Positions 42,867 to 51,444 of a DNA stretch of 64,000 bases are shown piece by piece. The notes under the pieces were generated by a model. It ran no database searches. It had not been told where the DNA came from and saw only the letters and a list, made by a program, of their open reading frames with translations. The stretch lies in the NCBI RefSeq assembly GCF_005233875.1, contig NZ_SZPZ01000001.1, positions 1,178,001 to 1,242,000 of the forward strand. Direction: 5' to 3'. How positions within the stretch are numbered: the stretch's first letter is position 1; each line of letters opens with the position of its first letter. The stretch is from Kribbella jiaozuonensis. Its GTDB lineage: Bacteria; Actinomycetota; Actinomycetes; Propionibacteriales; Kribbellaceae. Position numbers and translations under genes: made by a program.

Positions 42867-44761
42867 ACCCGACCCGCCGCACCGTCATCGGCGGAGCCAT
42901 CGCAGTAGCCGCCGCCTCAAGCGTCACCCTCCCCGCCTCAGCAGCATCCACCCGGCTCTCCAACCTCGCGCACCTCGACTTCCTCCGCGCGTCCGTCACC
43001 CCTCCGGCCACGCCCGGTCACACCACCTTCGGCAGCGGCCCGGTCGGCGTGCTGTGGACGTACGCCGACCGCCAGCCGGACGGCTCGTACAAGCGGATCG
43101 GCGGGGGCAGCTATGACGCGTCGACGAACACCTATGGGCAGGGTGCGTTCAACGCCGACGACATCGCTCGGGCCGCCGTCGTCTACCTGCGGCATTGGAA
43201 GCAGTTCCACGAGACGGCGTCGCTGGACGCGGCCCGTGGGCTTCTGCGCAGTCTCACGTTCCTTCAGTCTGGGAGCGGCAACGTCGTTCTCTGGATGCAG
43301 CCGGACGGCACGCTGAACCCGAGCGCCGACCCGGTCGAGCTCCCGGACCCGTCCGACTCCGGCCCGTCGTACTGGCTGGCCCGAACGGTCTGGGCGCTGG
43401 GGGAGGGGTACGCCGTCTTCCGCAAGACCGACCGTGCTTTCGCCAGCTTCCTGCGCGACCGTCTCGAGTTGGCGATCGGGGCGCTGGAGCGGCAGGTCCT
43501 GGTCCGCTACGGCCAGTACAACGTGGTCGACGGCCGCCGCCTCCCGGCCTGGCTGATCGTCAACGGCGCGGATGCGACCAGCGAGGCAGTGCTCGGACTG
43601 TCGGCTTATGTGGAAGTGGGCGGCTCACCCCGGGCTCGGCGTGCGCTGACGCAGTTCGCGAACGGCATCGCGGCGATGGCGGCCGGGTCCACCCGCGAGT
43701 GGCCGTTCCGTGCGCTGATGCCGTGGGGCGAGTCGATCTCCGACTGGCATGCGTGGGGCGCGCAGATGCCCTCCGCCCTCGCTGCCGCTTCTCACGCTCT
43801 CGGCTCACGGAAGCTGCTGGCGCCGGCGCTCGGCGACGCCGCAGGCTTCACGCCGCTCCTGATGACGGCCGGCGGTCCCGACAACGGCTGGCTGCCGGTG
43901 CCGATCGACCGCACCCAGATCGCGTACGGCGTCGACGCCCGCCTGCAGGGCGTACTGTCCGTCGGGCTGAAGCACGTCGCTGCCTTCGTCGCCGCCTGGT
44001 ACTTCGGAGCCAACCGCGCCGGCCAGCCCATGTACGACGCCGGCACCGGTCGCACGTACGACGGCATCTCCGGCGACGGCACGATCAACCGCAACTCCGG
44101 GGCCGAGTCCAGCATCCACGGCCAGCTCTCGATGCTCGCCCTCGACGCCCACCCGGACGTGGCCCGCCTGACGGGCACTCCGTCGTACGACGGGCTCCAG
44201 ATCGTCGAGGCCGAATCCGGCAGCGGCGGTCAGGTCGTCACACCGCCTTCGGCCTGGACCGGCGAATCCCAATGGAGCAACGGCTCTTACCTGTCCCTCG
44301 ACGGTACGGCGACCTGGACCGTGCCGGCGTCGTCGCAGCCGCGGCTCGTGCTTCCGGTCGTCAACCTCATCGACACTCCGACTCCGGCTCGCACGACGTG
44401 GACTGCCGGCAGTAGGGGGCTTGGCACTCTCACGCACGTCTGCGGCCCGCAAGGTATCTCCGCCGCCGCGGGGGCTCTCCTGCCGCTGACGCTCGGCAAT
44501 CCTCTGCCGGCCGGCGCCACCTCGCTCACCGCCAAGTCGCAAGGCACGGCGCAGCTGGATGCGCTGCTGCTTCTGCCGACCGTCAGCAGTCTGCGCATCG
44601 GGGACGCTGTGTTGCTCGCCAGTGTGGACACGCACGCTCGCGTCGTGAGTGTCTCGGGCAAGCATTCCTACAGCTACGATCCGTCCGGCAAACTAGTTGC
44701 TCGGGGCAACGCTTCGCGGGCGCTCGTCGTACCGGGTGGTTTTACCGTCGTGCTCGGTTGA
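42863..44761 (+). CDS. Tat-exported protein of the GH130 operon, possible glycoside hydrolase
   Basis: 632 residues. The N-terminus RRTVIGGAIAVAAASSVTLPASAAS is a twin-arginine signal. Residues about 45-420 are helix-rich with repeated Trp/Ala pairs (YLRHWKQFHETASLDAARGLL, YWLARTVWALGEGYAVFRKT, HAWGAQMPSALAAASHALGS), resembling an (alpha/alpha) six-barrel glycosidase; from about 440 on it is beta-rich with VEAESGSGGQV, like a carbohydrate-binding module. I cannot name a family or catalytic residues. Context suggests extracellular release of mannosides for the importer. Its last 20 bases overlap the convergent kinase gene. Confidence 0.75.
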   Translation: MNPTRRTVIGGAIAVAAASSVTLPASAASTRLSNLAHLDFLRASVTPPATPGHTTFGSGPVGVLWTYADRQPDGSYKRIGGGSYDASTNTYGQGAFNADDIARAAVVYLRHWKQFHETASLDAARGLLRSLTFLQSGSGNVVLWMQPDGTLNPSADPVELPDPSDSGPSYWLARTVWALGEGYAVFRKTDRAFASFLRDRLELAIGALERQVLVRYGQYNVVDGRRLPAWLIVNGADATSEAVLGLSAYVEVGGSPRARRALTQFANGIAAMAAGSTREWPFRALMPWGESISDWHAWGAQMPSALAAASHALGSRKLLAPALGDAAGFTPLLMTAGGPDNGWLPVPIDRTQIAYGVDARLQGVLSVGLKHVAAFVAAWYFGANRAGQPMYDAGTGRTYDGISGDGTINRNSGAESSIHGQLSMLALDAHPDVARLTGTPSYDGLQIVEAESGSGGQVVTPPSAWTGESQWSNGSYLSLDGTATWTVPASSQPRLVLPVVNLIDTPTPARTTWTAGSRGLGTLTHVCGPQGISAAAGALLPLTLGNPLPAGATSLTAKSQGTAQLDALLLLPTVSSLRIGDAVLLASVDTHARVVSVSGKHSYSYDPSGKLVARGNASRALVVPGGFTVVLG

Positions 44762-45794
44762 GCGCCTCGGCACACCAGTCGGCAACGAACATCAGCGCCT
44801 GACCGCGCTGGTGGAACAGTCGCCGGCTGTCGACCTGGCGGTGATAGGCGTTGTGGGCGGGATCGGACGCGCGGCCGAGCAGGCCCGGCAGCAGCCACGC
44901 GTACTTGACCCCGGACGCCATCACCGCCAGTCGCACCTGATCGGGGTCGCCGCGCCAACCCGCTTCGTGCAGGCCGTCGAGATAGTTGGCGATGCAGGTC
45001 TCGGCGAGCTCGGGCAGGCGCTCGACCGGCCAGAACATGTCGAAGACCGCGTCCGGGATGTAGTTGCCGATGTCCTCGCCGAGCGCGCCGTCACCGGTGA
45101 ACGCCCAGTCGAACAGGGCGAGGTCACCGGTCGGGCGCTGGATCACGTTCGAGACCCAGAAGTCCAGGTGGCAGGTGGCGCGGGGGAGACTCGCGACGAG
45201 ATCGAGCAGTGCGTCGCGATGAACCATCAGCTGGTTCCAGGCCTGGCGCAGTTGACTCGGCCAGGTCTCGCGGATGAGCGGCTGCTGCCAGGCCGCGTCG
45301 TCGGTCAGCACCTGCCACGGCACCTCGCGGGTCGTCGAGTAGTCGCGCAGGAATCCTGTCGAGGTCCACGGCCTGTTGGTTGCGGGCTGCGCCTGCCAGC
45401 GCCCGAAGGCCCGGGTGAGTGCCGCGTGCTCGGCGAGGCTGAACTGGGTGCCGGACGTGCCGCCGATGTCTTCCATCAGCAGTACGGCGCCGTCCGGCCA
45501 CTCCTCGACCTGCGCCTCGGGCAGCACCAGCCCGGCGTCGGCGAGCCTTTGGCGGAGCTCGTCGTCCCGGTACACCTCGAGTTCGCGGCGCCAGTAGTTC
45601 CAGTGCCGCGGGTCGGTCGACGCAGCCCACGGACCGGTCGAGTCGCCCGGGCTCTGGAGCTGCTTGCGTACGGCGGTGCGGCCGTCGGCGTACGTGATGC
45701 GCTCGACGGTCGCCGTCACCGCATTGAGCGGATTGTGCCGCAGAGTCGCCGTACCGACTTCCGGGTGACCGGTCATGAAGAGCAATGCTGACAT
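44742..45794 (-). CDS. Aminoglycoside phosphotransferase-like (APH) kinase
   Basis: 350 residues with a protein-kinase-like fold: RTAVRKQLQSPG carries the ATP lysine region, CHLDFWVSN is the catalytic Brenner motif (HxDxxxxN) and ALFDWAFTGDGALGEDIGNYI the metal-binding DxD-like loop. Such proteins phosphorylate small molecules; no evidence ties this one to an antibiotic. It is 11 bases after the AraC-type regulator gene and probably co-transcribed with it. ATG 45794, or ATG 45776. Confidence 0.85.
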   Translation of the reverse strand: MSALLFMTGHPEVGTATLRHNPLNAVTATVERITYADGRTAVRKQLQSPGDSTGPWAASTDPRHWNYWRRELEVYRDDELRQRLADAGLVLPEAQVEEWPDGAVLLMEDIGGTSGTQFSLAEHAALTRAFGRWQAQPATNRPWTSTGFLRDYSTTREVPWQVLTDDAAWQQPLIRETWPSQLRQAWNQLMVHRDALLDLVASLPRATCHLDFWVSNVIQRPTGDLALFDWAFTGDGALGEDIGNYIPDAVFDMFWPVERLPELAETCIANYLDGLHEAGWRGDPDQVRLAVMASGVKYAWLLPGLLGRASDPAHNAYHRQVDSRRLFHQRGQALMFVADWCAEALNRARR

Positions 45795-45805
45795 GCAGCG
45801 GTGGC

Positions 45806-46513
45806 TCAGCCCAGCAGCGTCTTAGGTGGTAGACCGGTCAGCGCTTTGACGTCGCGGGTGAAGTGGGCCTGATCGGCGTACCCGGTGAGGGTGGCGACGT
45901 CGGCGAGGGCCAGACCGGTGCGGGCATGGTCGAGGGCGACGTTCATCCAGAGCACTCTGTCGAGCATCTTCGGCCCGTACCCGAATGCGTCCAGGCAGCG
46001 TCGGTGCAACTGCCGCTCGCTCAGGCCGATCGTCCCTGCCAACTTGGAGACGCCGGCGCTGCCTCGGAGCAGTCCGCCGCGGACATTGCGCAGTACGTAA
46101 CTGATCAAACGGTCCGGCGGCTCATCGACCAGGTTGGCGACCTCTACGTCCAACGCGACGGCCGGGTCGGGTGACGATCTGATCCGGTCCAGTAGTTGTC
46201 TGCTGCGGGTCGGTGACCACAGGTCGGCCAGCGGGACCCGCTCGTTGAGCAACTCGCGAGCCGGTACGCCGAGGAAGCCCGGCGCGGCACCGGGCGCGAA
46301 CCGGATCCCGGCGTACTGCGTCCCGCGTGCGGCGCTGCCCGTCCAGGCGTGACTGTCCGGCCCGGCGACCATCAGATCACCGTCGACCAGCAGGATGTCC
46401 ATGCAGCCGTCGGGCAGGATCCGGTACTCCCCGCCCTCAGCGGTGCGCGTCCACAGGTCGGCGTCCGGAACGCGTGCAGGACGCTCCCGGTACGGCTCGA
46501 CCGTGACTGTCAT
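45806..46513 (-). CDS. AraC family transcriptional regulator
   Basis: 235 residues. An N-terminal sensor domain of the DUF6597 kind (YRILPDGCMDILLVDGDLMVAGPDS) is followed by an AraC-type double helix-turn-helix (GVSKLAGTIGLSERQLHRRCLDAFGYGPKMLDRVLWMNVALDHAR, then LADVATLTGYADQAHFTRDVKALTGLPPKTLL). It likely regulates the adjacent kinase gene, or an unlinked set. ATG 46513. Confidence 0.9.
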   Translation of the reverse strand: MTVTVEPYRERPARVPDADLWTRTAEGGEYRILPDGCMDILLVDGDLMVAGPDSHAWTGSAARGTQYAGIRFAPGAAPGFLGVPARELLNERVPLADLWSPTRSRQLLDRIRSSPDPAVALDVEVANLVDEPPDRLISYVLRNVRGGLLRGSAGVSKLAGTIGLSERQLHRRCLDAFGYGPKMLDRVLWMNVALDHARTGLALADVATLTGYADQAHFTRDVKALTGLPPKTLLG

Positions 46514-46550
46514 ACCGCCAGTCTGCTACGGCCCGCCGACAGTTTCTTGT

Positions 46551-47510
46551 TCAGCGTGGCAGCACGACGTCGAGCACCGGTACATCGACCGGGAGGTACT
46601 TGACCAGGGCAACGTTCTCGCGGATCAGCTCGTCGCGGAGCGGTGTGCCGGTGCGGCGGTCGATGACCGTCCGCCAGATCTCGTTACGGCGGAAATAGTC
46701 CGCGCCGACGCGGAGGAACCGCTCGTTCTTCGCGAACACGCGGTACGACTCCTGGCCGGCGACGTCGGCCAGGATCTCGCCCTCGAGGTAGCGGTCGCCG
46801 ACGTCGACGTGCAGCTGGAAGGTCTGGTCGGTGTCGTTGCGGAACTGCAGGTCCACGTAGTTGTAGACGATGCTGCAGCCCACGCCCCACGGCAGCACCC
46901 GGCCGTTGTCCGGGAACGGATCGAAGCTGTGCGTGGACCGCTGCGTCACGGTCAGCGGTGAATGCAGCACCATCCAGTGCAGCAGGTTGGCGAGCTGGCA
47001 GATGCCGCCGCCGATACCCGGCCGGGCCTGCCCGTTGGACAGCCGCATGCCCTTCACGTAACCCTTGCGACGGGTCGCGTTGCCGACCACCTTGTTGAAG
47101 GAGAACGTCTCACCCGGGCGGATCAGCAGTCCGTCGACCTGCGCGCAGGCAAGCTTCAGGTTGGTCACCTTGTTGTGCTGCATCCACATCTCGGTCTCAC
47201 CGAGCTGGCGCAGCAGCAGCGACTTGTGCCGCTTCACCCGCACCGGAAGATCGCCAGCCTGCCGGGTCTCGGCGTACGGCGTGCTGGACCTGATCCACTC
47301 GAGCCGCTTGAGCGCACGGTGGTACCGCACCGCCAACGGGTAGAGCAGCGGCATCCGCTCGCTCCACCGGCGATGGTGCACCGCGGGCAGAACCCGCGCC
47401 CGCTCCGCGTCACTCAGCTGGCGCACCTCGACCCGCCACGGCGTACCCGGCGTCGCCCCAGTTGACTCCGGCGCGCGCAGTGATGTGGCGATGGTGGTCT
47501 CGGACATCAT
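46551..47510 (-). CDS. VanW family protein
   Basis: 319 residues with the VanW core: KVTNLKLACAQVDGLLIRPGETFSFNKVVGNATRRKGY, GGGICQLANLLHWMVLHSPLTVTQRSTHSFDPFPDNGRVLPWG. VanW genes occur in vancomycin-resistance and other cell-wall loci but the biochemical function is not established. No van ligase is near, so no resistance is implied. The start is ATG 47510 or 47507 behind GGGGGA. No membrane helix is obvious. Confidence 0.88.
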   Translation of the reverse strand: MMSETTIATSLRAPESTGATPGTPWRVEVRQLSDAERARVLPAVHHRRWSERMPLLYPLAVRYHRALKRLEWIRSSTPYAETRQAGDLPVRVKRHKSLLLRQLGETEMWMQHNKVTNLKLACAQVDGLLIRPGETFSFNKVVGNATRRKGYVKGMRLSNGQARPGIGGGICQLANLLHWMVLHSPLTVTQRSTHSFDPFPDNGRVLPWGVGCSIVYNYVDLQFRNDTDQTFQLHVDVGDRYLEGEILADVAGQESYRVFAKNERFLRVGADYFRRNEIWRTVIDRRTGTPLRDELIRENVALVKYLPVDVPVLDVVLPR

Positions 47511-47644
47511 TCCCCCGAACGAGTTGGCCGGCCCCGCGGCCGACCTCGGTTACCGTACGCCGCCGCGAGCCCATTCAGATGACAGCAACCGCACGATCCG
47601 ATTGCGCTCGATATGACGCTTCCTGCGTCCGAAGAGTTCGGTCC

Positions 47645-48742
47645 TCAGCCGATCTCGAGCGCGGTGCAGACCCAGCGGTGACGCCGGATCTCCATCCGCA
47701 ACGCAATCGCCCGCGAGCGATCACCCCGCCGTACATGCGCAGCCACCTCGGCGACGAACGGCTCCGGCATGAACACCCGCACCGACTGCACACTGCTCTT
47801 CTCTTTAGCCCCGCGGGTCGTGGCAGTCGTGTTCAACCCCAACAGCCGAACCCGCCGATTCAACTCCATAAAAACTTCATCATCGGTAAACCGCACCAAC
47901 TGCGAAATCGGCCGATCCCCCGCCAAAACCTCAGAAACCGCCTGAGCCAACCGCCCACCCCAAACCCGAGCCCCCGGCACCCGAGGCGCAACCTCACCGG
48001 CCCGCGCCTGCCCACCTCGCGCTACGCCCGCGCCGGTCCGCGCCTCCGGCACCCGCGGTGCCCCCTCACCGATCCGCGCTTGCGCACCTCGCGCTGCGCC
48101 CTCGCCGGCCTGCGCTTCGGTCGCGCGGGGCACGCCCGCGTTGGTCCGCGCTGCGTGGGCAGCGCTGGTCCGGGCCTCGGGAACCCGGGCCGCGCCCGCG
48201 CTGGTCCGCCCCTCGGGCACCTGCTGTGCAACCTCGTTGGACTGGGCCTGGGGGAGCCGGGGTGCGACCTCGCTGGTCCGCCCCTCCGGCACACGCGCGA
48301 TGTCGTTCGTCTGCGCTTCGGGGGTCGTGCTGGTGTGGGCGGGCTTGGTGGCGTGCGGCGGCTGGGCTCCGTCAGGTTGCCCGGCCGCCTGCTTGTCGGT
48401 GGCCGGCACGACGGTGAGCTTGCGGGCCGGCGGCTGGTGAGTGGTGAGCGCCGTGATGCTCGACGACCGCCGCGGCGCGGAGCCGACGCCGAGCCGGGTG
48501 ATCGCCTGCAGCCGCATGGCCAGCGCGCCATCCGTCAGATCAGCCGCGTACCGAGCCGTCGCCGGGACGGTGTGCTCGCCGCGCACCGACCGCAGCCGCG
48601 GGCGGGCAACAGACGCAAGTACGTCCGGGTTCGCGGTGGGTTCGTTCGCCGCGGACGTCGGGTTGGTGACGGCCATGAGAGCCTCCATCGGTTCCGGTGC
48701 TGAGGTCGCGTTCGTGCTGGCGAGGTTCTGGGACTGGCTCAT
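47645..48742 (-). CDS. Rv3235-family protein with internal 12-residue repeats
   Basis: 365 residues. The C-terminal ~95 residues (RPISQLVRFTDDEVFMELNRRVRLL ... RVFMPEPFVAEVAAHVRRGDRSRAIALRMEIRRHRWVCTALEIG) are the conserved Rv3235 domain of unknown role. Residues 139-264 consist of about ten 12-residue units such as VPEGRTSEVAPR, VPEARTGAGVAR and GAQARIGEGAPR. The N-terminus is Ser/Ala/Thr-rich. It begins at ATG 48742, one base after the LysM gene stop, so the two are co-translated. Neighbouring position to LysM and secA-region genes is conserved in actinobacteria as far as I recall. Confidence 0.82.
   Translation of the reverse strand: MSQSQNLASTNATSAPEPMEALMAVTNPTSAANEPTANPDVLASVARPRLRSVRGEHTVPATARYAADLTDGALAMRLQAITRLGVGSAPRRSSSITALTTHQPPARKLTVVPATDKQAAGQPDGAQPPHATKPAHTSTTPEAQTNDIARVPEGRTSEVAPRLPQAQSNEVAQQVPEGRTSAGAARVPEARTSAAHAARTNAGVPRATEAQAGEGAARGAQARIGEGAPRVPEARTGAGVARGGQARAGEVAPRVPGARVWGGRLAQAVSEVLAGDRPISQLVRFTDDEVFMELNRRVRLLGLNTTATTRGAKEKSSVQSVRVFMPEPFVAEVAAHVRRGDRSRAIALRMEIRRHRWVCTALEIG
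47951..48328. repeat. 36-bp coding minisatellite in the Rv3235-family gene
   Basis: The DNA encoding residues 139-264 repeats with a 36-base period (one unit is shortened to 24). Peptide units read xPEARTxxxAxR with Arg closing each unit. On the plus strand the same units recur as CGGGCACC- and CTGGTCCG-like blocks. Period variation and high similarity suggest slippage or unequal recombination, so copy number may differ between strains. Confidence 0.75.
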
Positions 48743-48743
48743 G

Positions 48744-50366
48744 TCACGGCTCCTGATGAGTGGGCGGGAGGTGGCCGGTGGACGCGGGCAGCACACGAAG
48801 TACCTGCCCGGGAAGAATCAGGTCGGGGTCATCCCCGATCACATGCCGGTTCACGGCGTACCACTCAGGCCACCGCGCGGCGATCGCCTCATCCGAGGCC
48901 CCCGCCCCCAGCTCCCGAGCAGCCAGACCCCACAACGAGTCCCCGTCCCGCACCACAACCCGGACGGCACCCCCGGCCCGCACCTCGGTATACCGAGTAG
49001 GAGCCCCATCAGTAGGCCGATCCGGCACCCCCACCCGCACCCGCCCACCTTCCGCCGCCCGCCCAGCCGCGGCCGGGCGCTCGCCGCCCGCCCCCAACCC
49101 ACCAACCCGCAACTCCGACCCCGGCTCAACAGCCCGCCAAGCGTCGACAGACTCCCGCTGAGCCTGAGCGCTGCCGGACTCCTGCCGAGAGTTGCTGGTC
49201 GCGGAGTCCTGCTCGGACCTGGCGGCAGGCGGCTGGGCTCCAGCTGTCCGGTGTACGTCGGCGCCGCCAAGTTGCAGCTCCGAGGCGGGCTCCATGGCCC
49301 GCCAGGCGCTGGCGGACTCCTGCTGGGACCTGGTGATGGCGTTGTCCTGTTGGGACTTGGTGGTGGCGTTGCCCTGCTCGGACTTGTTGGTGGGCGGCTG
49401 TGCCGCAGTTGTCCGGTGCGCGTCGGCGCCGCCGATCTGCACCCGGGACGCGGGCTCGGTGGAGCGCCAGTTGTTGGCGGTCTCCTGCCGTGGGCCGGTG
49501 GTGGTGTCTTGCTGGGTCTTGCTGGTGTGTGGCTGTGCTGCGGCTGTCGGGTGGGCGTCGGCGCCGCCGAGTTGCAGCTCCGAGGCGGGCTCCGTGGCGC
49601 GCCACCTGTCGGCGGACTCCTGCTGGAGCTTGCTGACGGCAGTGCCGTGCTCGGGCTTGGCGGTCTTGTCCTGCTTGGCGGTCTTGTCCTGCTTGGCCTC
49701 GGTGGTCGGCGGCTGGGCCGCGGCGGTCCGGTGCGCGTCGGCGCTGCCGATCTGCACTCGGGACGCGGGCTCGGTGGAACGCCAGGTGTCGGCGGACTCG
49801 TGCTGCGAGTTGGTGGTGGCGGCGTCCTGCTCGACCCCGATGGCGGAGTCCCGCTGGGTCTTGGCAGTACGTGGCTGGGTCGCGGCTGACTGGTGGGCGT
49901 CGGTGGCGCCGAGTTGGACCCGGGATGCGGGTTCGGTGGGGCGCCAGTTGGAGTCGGTTAGCTGGAGGGGGGAGGTGGGGGCGGGTTGGTTCACGTGGAG
50001 GACTTGGGAGCTGGGGGTGGGCGTGGCTTGGGCGGCGCCGACGGTGAGGGGGGTTACGGCGGCGACGCCGAGGCCGGAGCGGAGTAGGGCTCGGGCTGTC
50101 TTCGTGGTGATCCGGCCGGCGACGACCCCGGCGAGCTCGCCGACGACGCCGGGGATCTGCTCGAGCACCGTGCTGAGGACTGCCAGCACCAGCCACGCGT
50201 ACGCGATCCACGCGACCGTCCCGACTGCGAGCACGGTCAGCGAGTCCAGGTCGTACGTCCGCACCCCGTCGATCGACCCGGCGGTCATCCACCGCAGCAG
50301 CAGGCCGAGACCGACCAGCGCGAGCACCGCGAGAGTGCCTTTCAGCCCCCGGATCATCGCGTTCAT
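48744..50366 (-). CDS. LysM domain protein with six tandem repeats
   Basis: 540 residues. The N-terminus has membrane helices (TLAVLALVGLGLLLRWM, TVLAVGTVAWIAYAWLVLAVLSTVL, LGVAAVTPLTVGAA), then a long repeat region (about 139-435) and a C-terminal LysM peptidoglycan-binding domain (VVRDGDSLWGLAARELGAGASDE ... ILPGQVLRVLP, 470-530). Each repeat is anchored by WRxxEPxS(R/E)(V/L)Q(I/L)GGADAHR; the Trp residues are 141, 195, 255, 300, 355 and 410. It probably spans the envelope and binds the wall. First gene of the leftward pair with the Rv3235 protein. Confidence 0.88.
   Translation of the reverse strand: MNAMIRGLKGTLAVLALVGLGLLLRWMTAGSIDGVRTYDLDSLTVLAVGTVAWIAYAWLVLAVLSTVLEQIPGVVGELAGVVAGRITTKTARALLRSGLGVAAVTPLTVGAAQATPTPSSQVLHVNQPAPTSPLQLTDSNWRPTEPASRVQLGATDAHQSAATQPRTAKTQRDSAIGVEQDAATTNSQHESADTWRSTEPASRVQIGSADAHRTAAAQPPTTEAKQDKTAKQDKTAKPEHGTAVSKLQQESADRWRATEPASELQLGGADAHPTAAAQPHTSKTQQDTTTGPRQETANNWRSTEPASRVQIGGADAHRTTAAQPPTNKSEQGNATTKSQQDNAITRSQQESASAWRAMEPASELQLGGADVHRTAGAQPPAARSEQDSATSNSRQESGSAQAQRESVDAWRAVEPGSELRVGGLGAGGERPAAAGRAAEGGRVRVGVPDRPTDGAPTRYTEVRAGGAVRVVVRDGDSLWGLAARELGAGASDEAIAARWPEWYAVNRHVIGDDPDLILPGQVLRVLPASTGHLPPTHQEP
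49060..49955. repeat. Six-copy coding repeat in the LysM gene (45-60 residues each)
   Basis: DNA for residues 139 to about 436. Units are spaced 54, 60, 45, 55 and 55 residues; the conserved part is some 28 residues (WR to QPPT), while the linkers rich in Gln, Lys, Thr and Ser vary in length in steps near five residues. Two linkers contain their own small duplications (KQDKTA twice; SQQDNA and SQQESA). Confidence 0.82.
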
Positions 50367-50417
50367 CCCGCTTCGCTCCCGACCTATGAGTTTGCGTTAG
50401 TTTGCTTTGCCTTGACC

Positions 50418-50448
50418 ACTATAGACCGGTTCTAGGTGCACTTTGCAA
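50418..50448 (-). promoter_or_regulatory. Candidate promoter of the LysM-Rv3235 operon
   Basis: On the minus strand TATAGT (50423-50418) is a strong -10 match; TTGCAA (50448-50443) lies 19 bases upstream as a possible -35. ACCGGT, a short palindrome, sits between them. This region is AT-rich compared with its surroundings and is 50-80 bases before the LysM ATG. Confidence 0.45.
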
Positions 50449-50535
50449 GTCCTTAACGCACACAGCGTCGTTTTCCCGTGCGGAGCGTGACCGCCGACCG
50501 GCGGCTCGGCACCCGGGACCGGTAGGTTCGCGGTC

Positions 50536-51081
50536 ATGCGGTGGGATGCGTTGTTCGCGGACCTGGAGTCGCAGTTCGAGGCGCTCCAGGAGACAGATCT
50601 GTACGGCGAGGTGGCCGATCGGATCCGCACCGAGGTCGGGAAGATCACCGTCCTCGACCGGCTCCGCGGCGCGGTGAACACCGTCGTACGCGTCGAACTG
50701 AACGACGCCGAGCCCGTCCGCGGCATGCTGAGCCGGGTCGGGAAGGACTGTCTGCTGCTCGAGACCGAGCGCTACGAGGAGTGGCTGATCCCGGTCACCG
50801 CGCTGGTCGCCGTACACCGGCTGGGGCCTTGGGCCGAACCGGCCGGCGCCGTCGAGGGCAAGCTCGGGCTCGCGCACCTGCTCCGGGGAATCGCCCGTGA
50901 CCGCTCACCGGTCACCCTGTTCTGCAGCGGCGGCGGCCCCGTCACCGGCACCATCGACCGCGTCGGCGCCGACTTCCTGGAACTCGCCGAACATCCCCTC
51001 GACGCCCCCCGCCGCCGCTCCGAGGTCTACAACGTCCGCCTGGTCCCCACCCAATCCCTCCGAGCCCTCCGCCGCCGCTAA
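50536..51081 (+). CDS. Conserved actinobacterial protein of unknown function
   Basis: 181 residues, acidic N-terminal helix (MRWDALFADLESQFEALQETDLYGEVADRIRTEVGKITVLDRL) followed by a beta-rich region (VRVELNDAEPVRGMLSRVGKDCLLLE, LIPVTALVAVHRLG, VTLFCSGGGPVTGTIDRVGADFLELAEH, VYNVRLVPTQSLRALRR) that looks like two copies of a small barrel with the pattern V-x-G-x-(I/L)-x-R-V-G-x-D-x-L-x-L. No known catalytic motif or signal. Codon use is typical, so I consider it real. A candidate terminator follows. Confidence 0.8.
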   Translation: MRWDALFADLESQFEALQETDLYGEVADRIRTEVGKITVLDRLRGAVNTVVRVELNDAEPVRGMLSRVGKDCLLLETERYEEWLIPVTALVAVHRLGPWAEPAGAVEGKLGLAHLLRGIARDRSPVTLFCSGGGPVTGTIDRVGADFLELAEHPLDAPRRRSEVYNVRLVPTQSLRALRRR

Positions 51082-51158
51082 CCCTGCCATCCCGGCAGCA
51101 GCCGCCCTCCGCCGCCGATGACCCCCGCCTCCAGCCCGGGGCGGGTGTGATGTGGCTT

Positions 51159-51190
51159 GTCTGTCCCGGCGCCAGCTCGTCGGGGCAGAC
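51159..51190. terminator. Candidate bidirectional terminator
   Basis: GTCTGTCCCG (51159-51168) pairs with CGGGGCAGAC (51181-51190) with one G-U or mismatch, loop 12 bases, followed by GGGGG. It lies between the converging stops at 51081 and 51196. Confidence 0.5.
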
Positions 51191-51195
51191 GGGGG

Positions 51196-51444
51196 CTAGA
51201 GCTGGGCGTCCTCGGGGGTTTCGGCTTCTTCGCCGAAGGGGTGGGTGTTGATGAAGTCCTTGGTTTCGGTGTAGAGCCGCTCGATGTACTTCTCCAGCTC
51301 GGTTGCCTCGACCCGCCACTGACCGCGGCCGCCGATCTTCACCGCGGGGATGTCGCCGCGGCGGACCAGCGCGTAGACCTGGTTGGCGGAGATGTTGAGC
51401 ACCTCGGCGACGTCGGCGAGCTGGAGGAAGCGGGGACCCGGCAT
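51196..51444 (-). CDS. Excisionase-type (MerR-like) helix-turn-helix DNA-binding protein
   Basis: 82 residues: FLQLADVAEVLNISANQVYALVRRGDIPAVKIGGRGQWRVEATELEKYIERLY is a complete HTH_17 winged helix as in BldC and phage excisionases. An acidic C-terminal tail follows. No integrase or attachment site is nearby, so it is probably a chromosomal regulator, not an excisionase. ATG 51444 with AAGGAG 8 bases or so upstream. Confidence 0.9.
   Translation of the reverse strand: MPGPRFLQLADVAEVLNISANQVYALVRRGDIPAVKIGGRGQWRVEATELEKYIERLYTETKDFINTHPFGEEAETPEDAQL

Noticed and set aside
46551..47510. Vancomycin-resistance locus suggested by VanW
   Set aside because: No vanHAX or VanRS genes are present; VanW-family proteins are widespread without resistance.
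48441..49889. Plus-strand frame with repeated Gly/Leu-rich segments, resembling a PE-PGRS-like protein
   Set aside because: It is the complement of the repeat region of the LysM gene; the repeats belong to the minus-strand protein, which has a real LysM domain and membrane part.
51196..51444. Excisionase as evidence of a prophage or integrative element
   Set aside because: No integrase, tRNA or att-like repeats nearby; such small HTH proteins are common chromosomal regulators.
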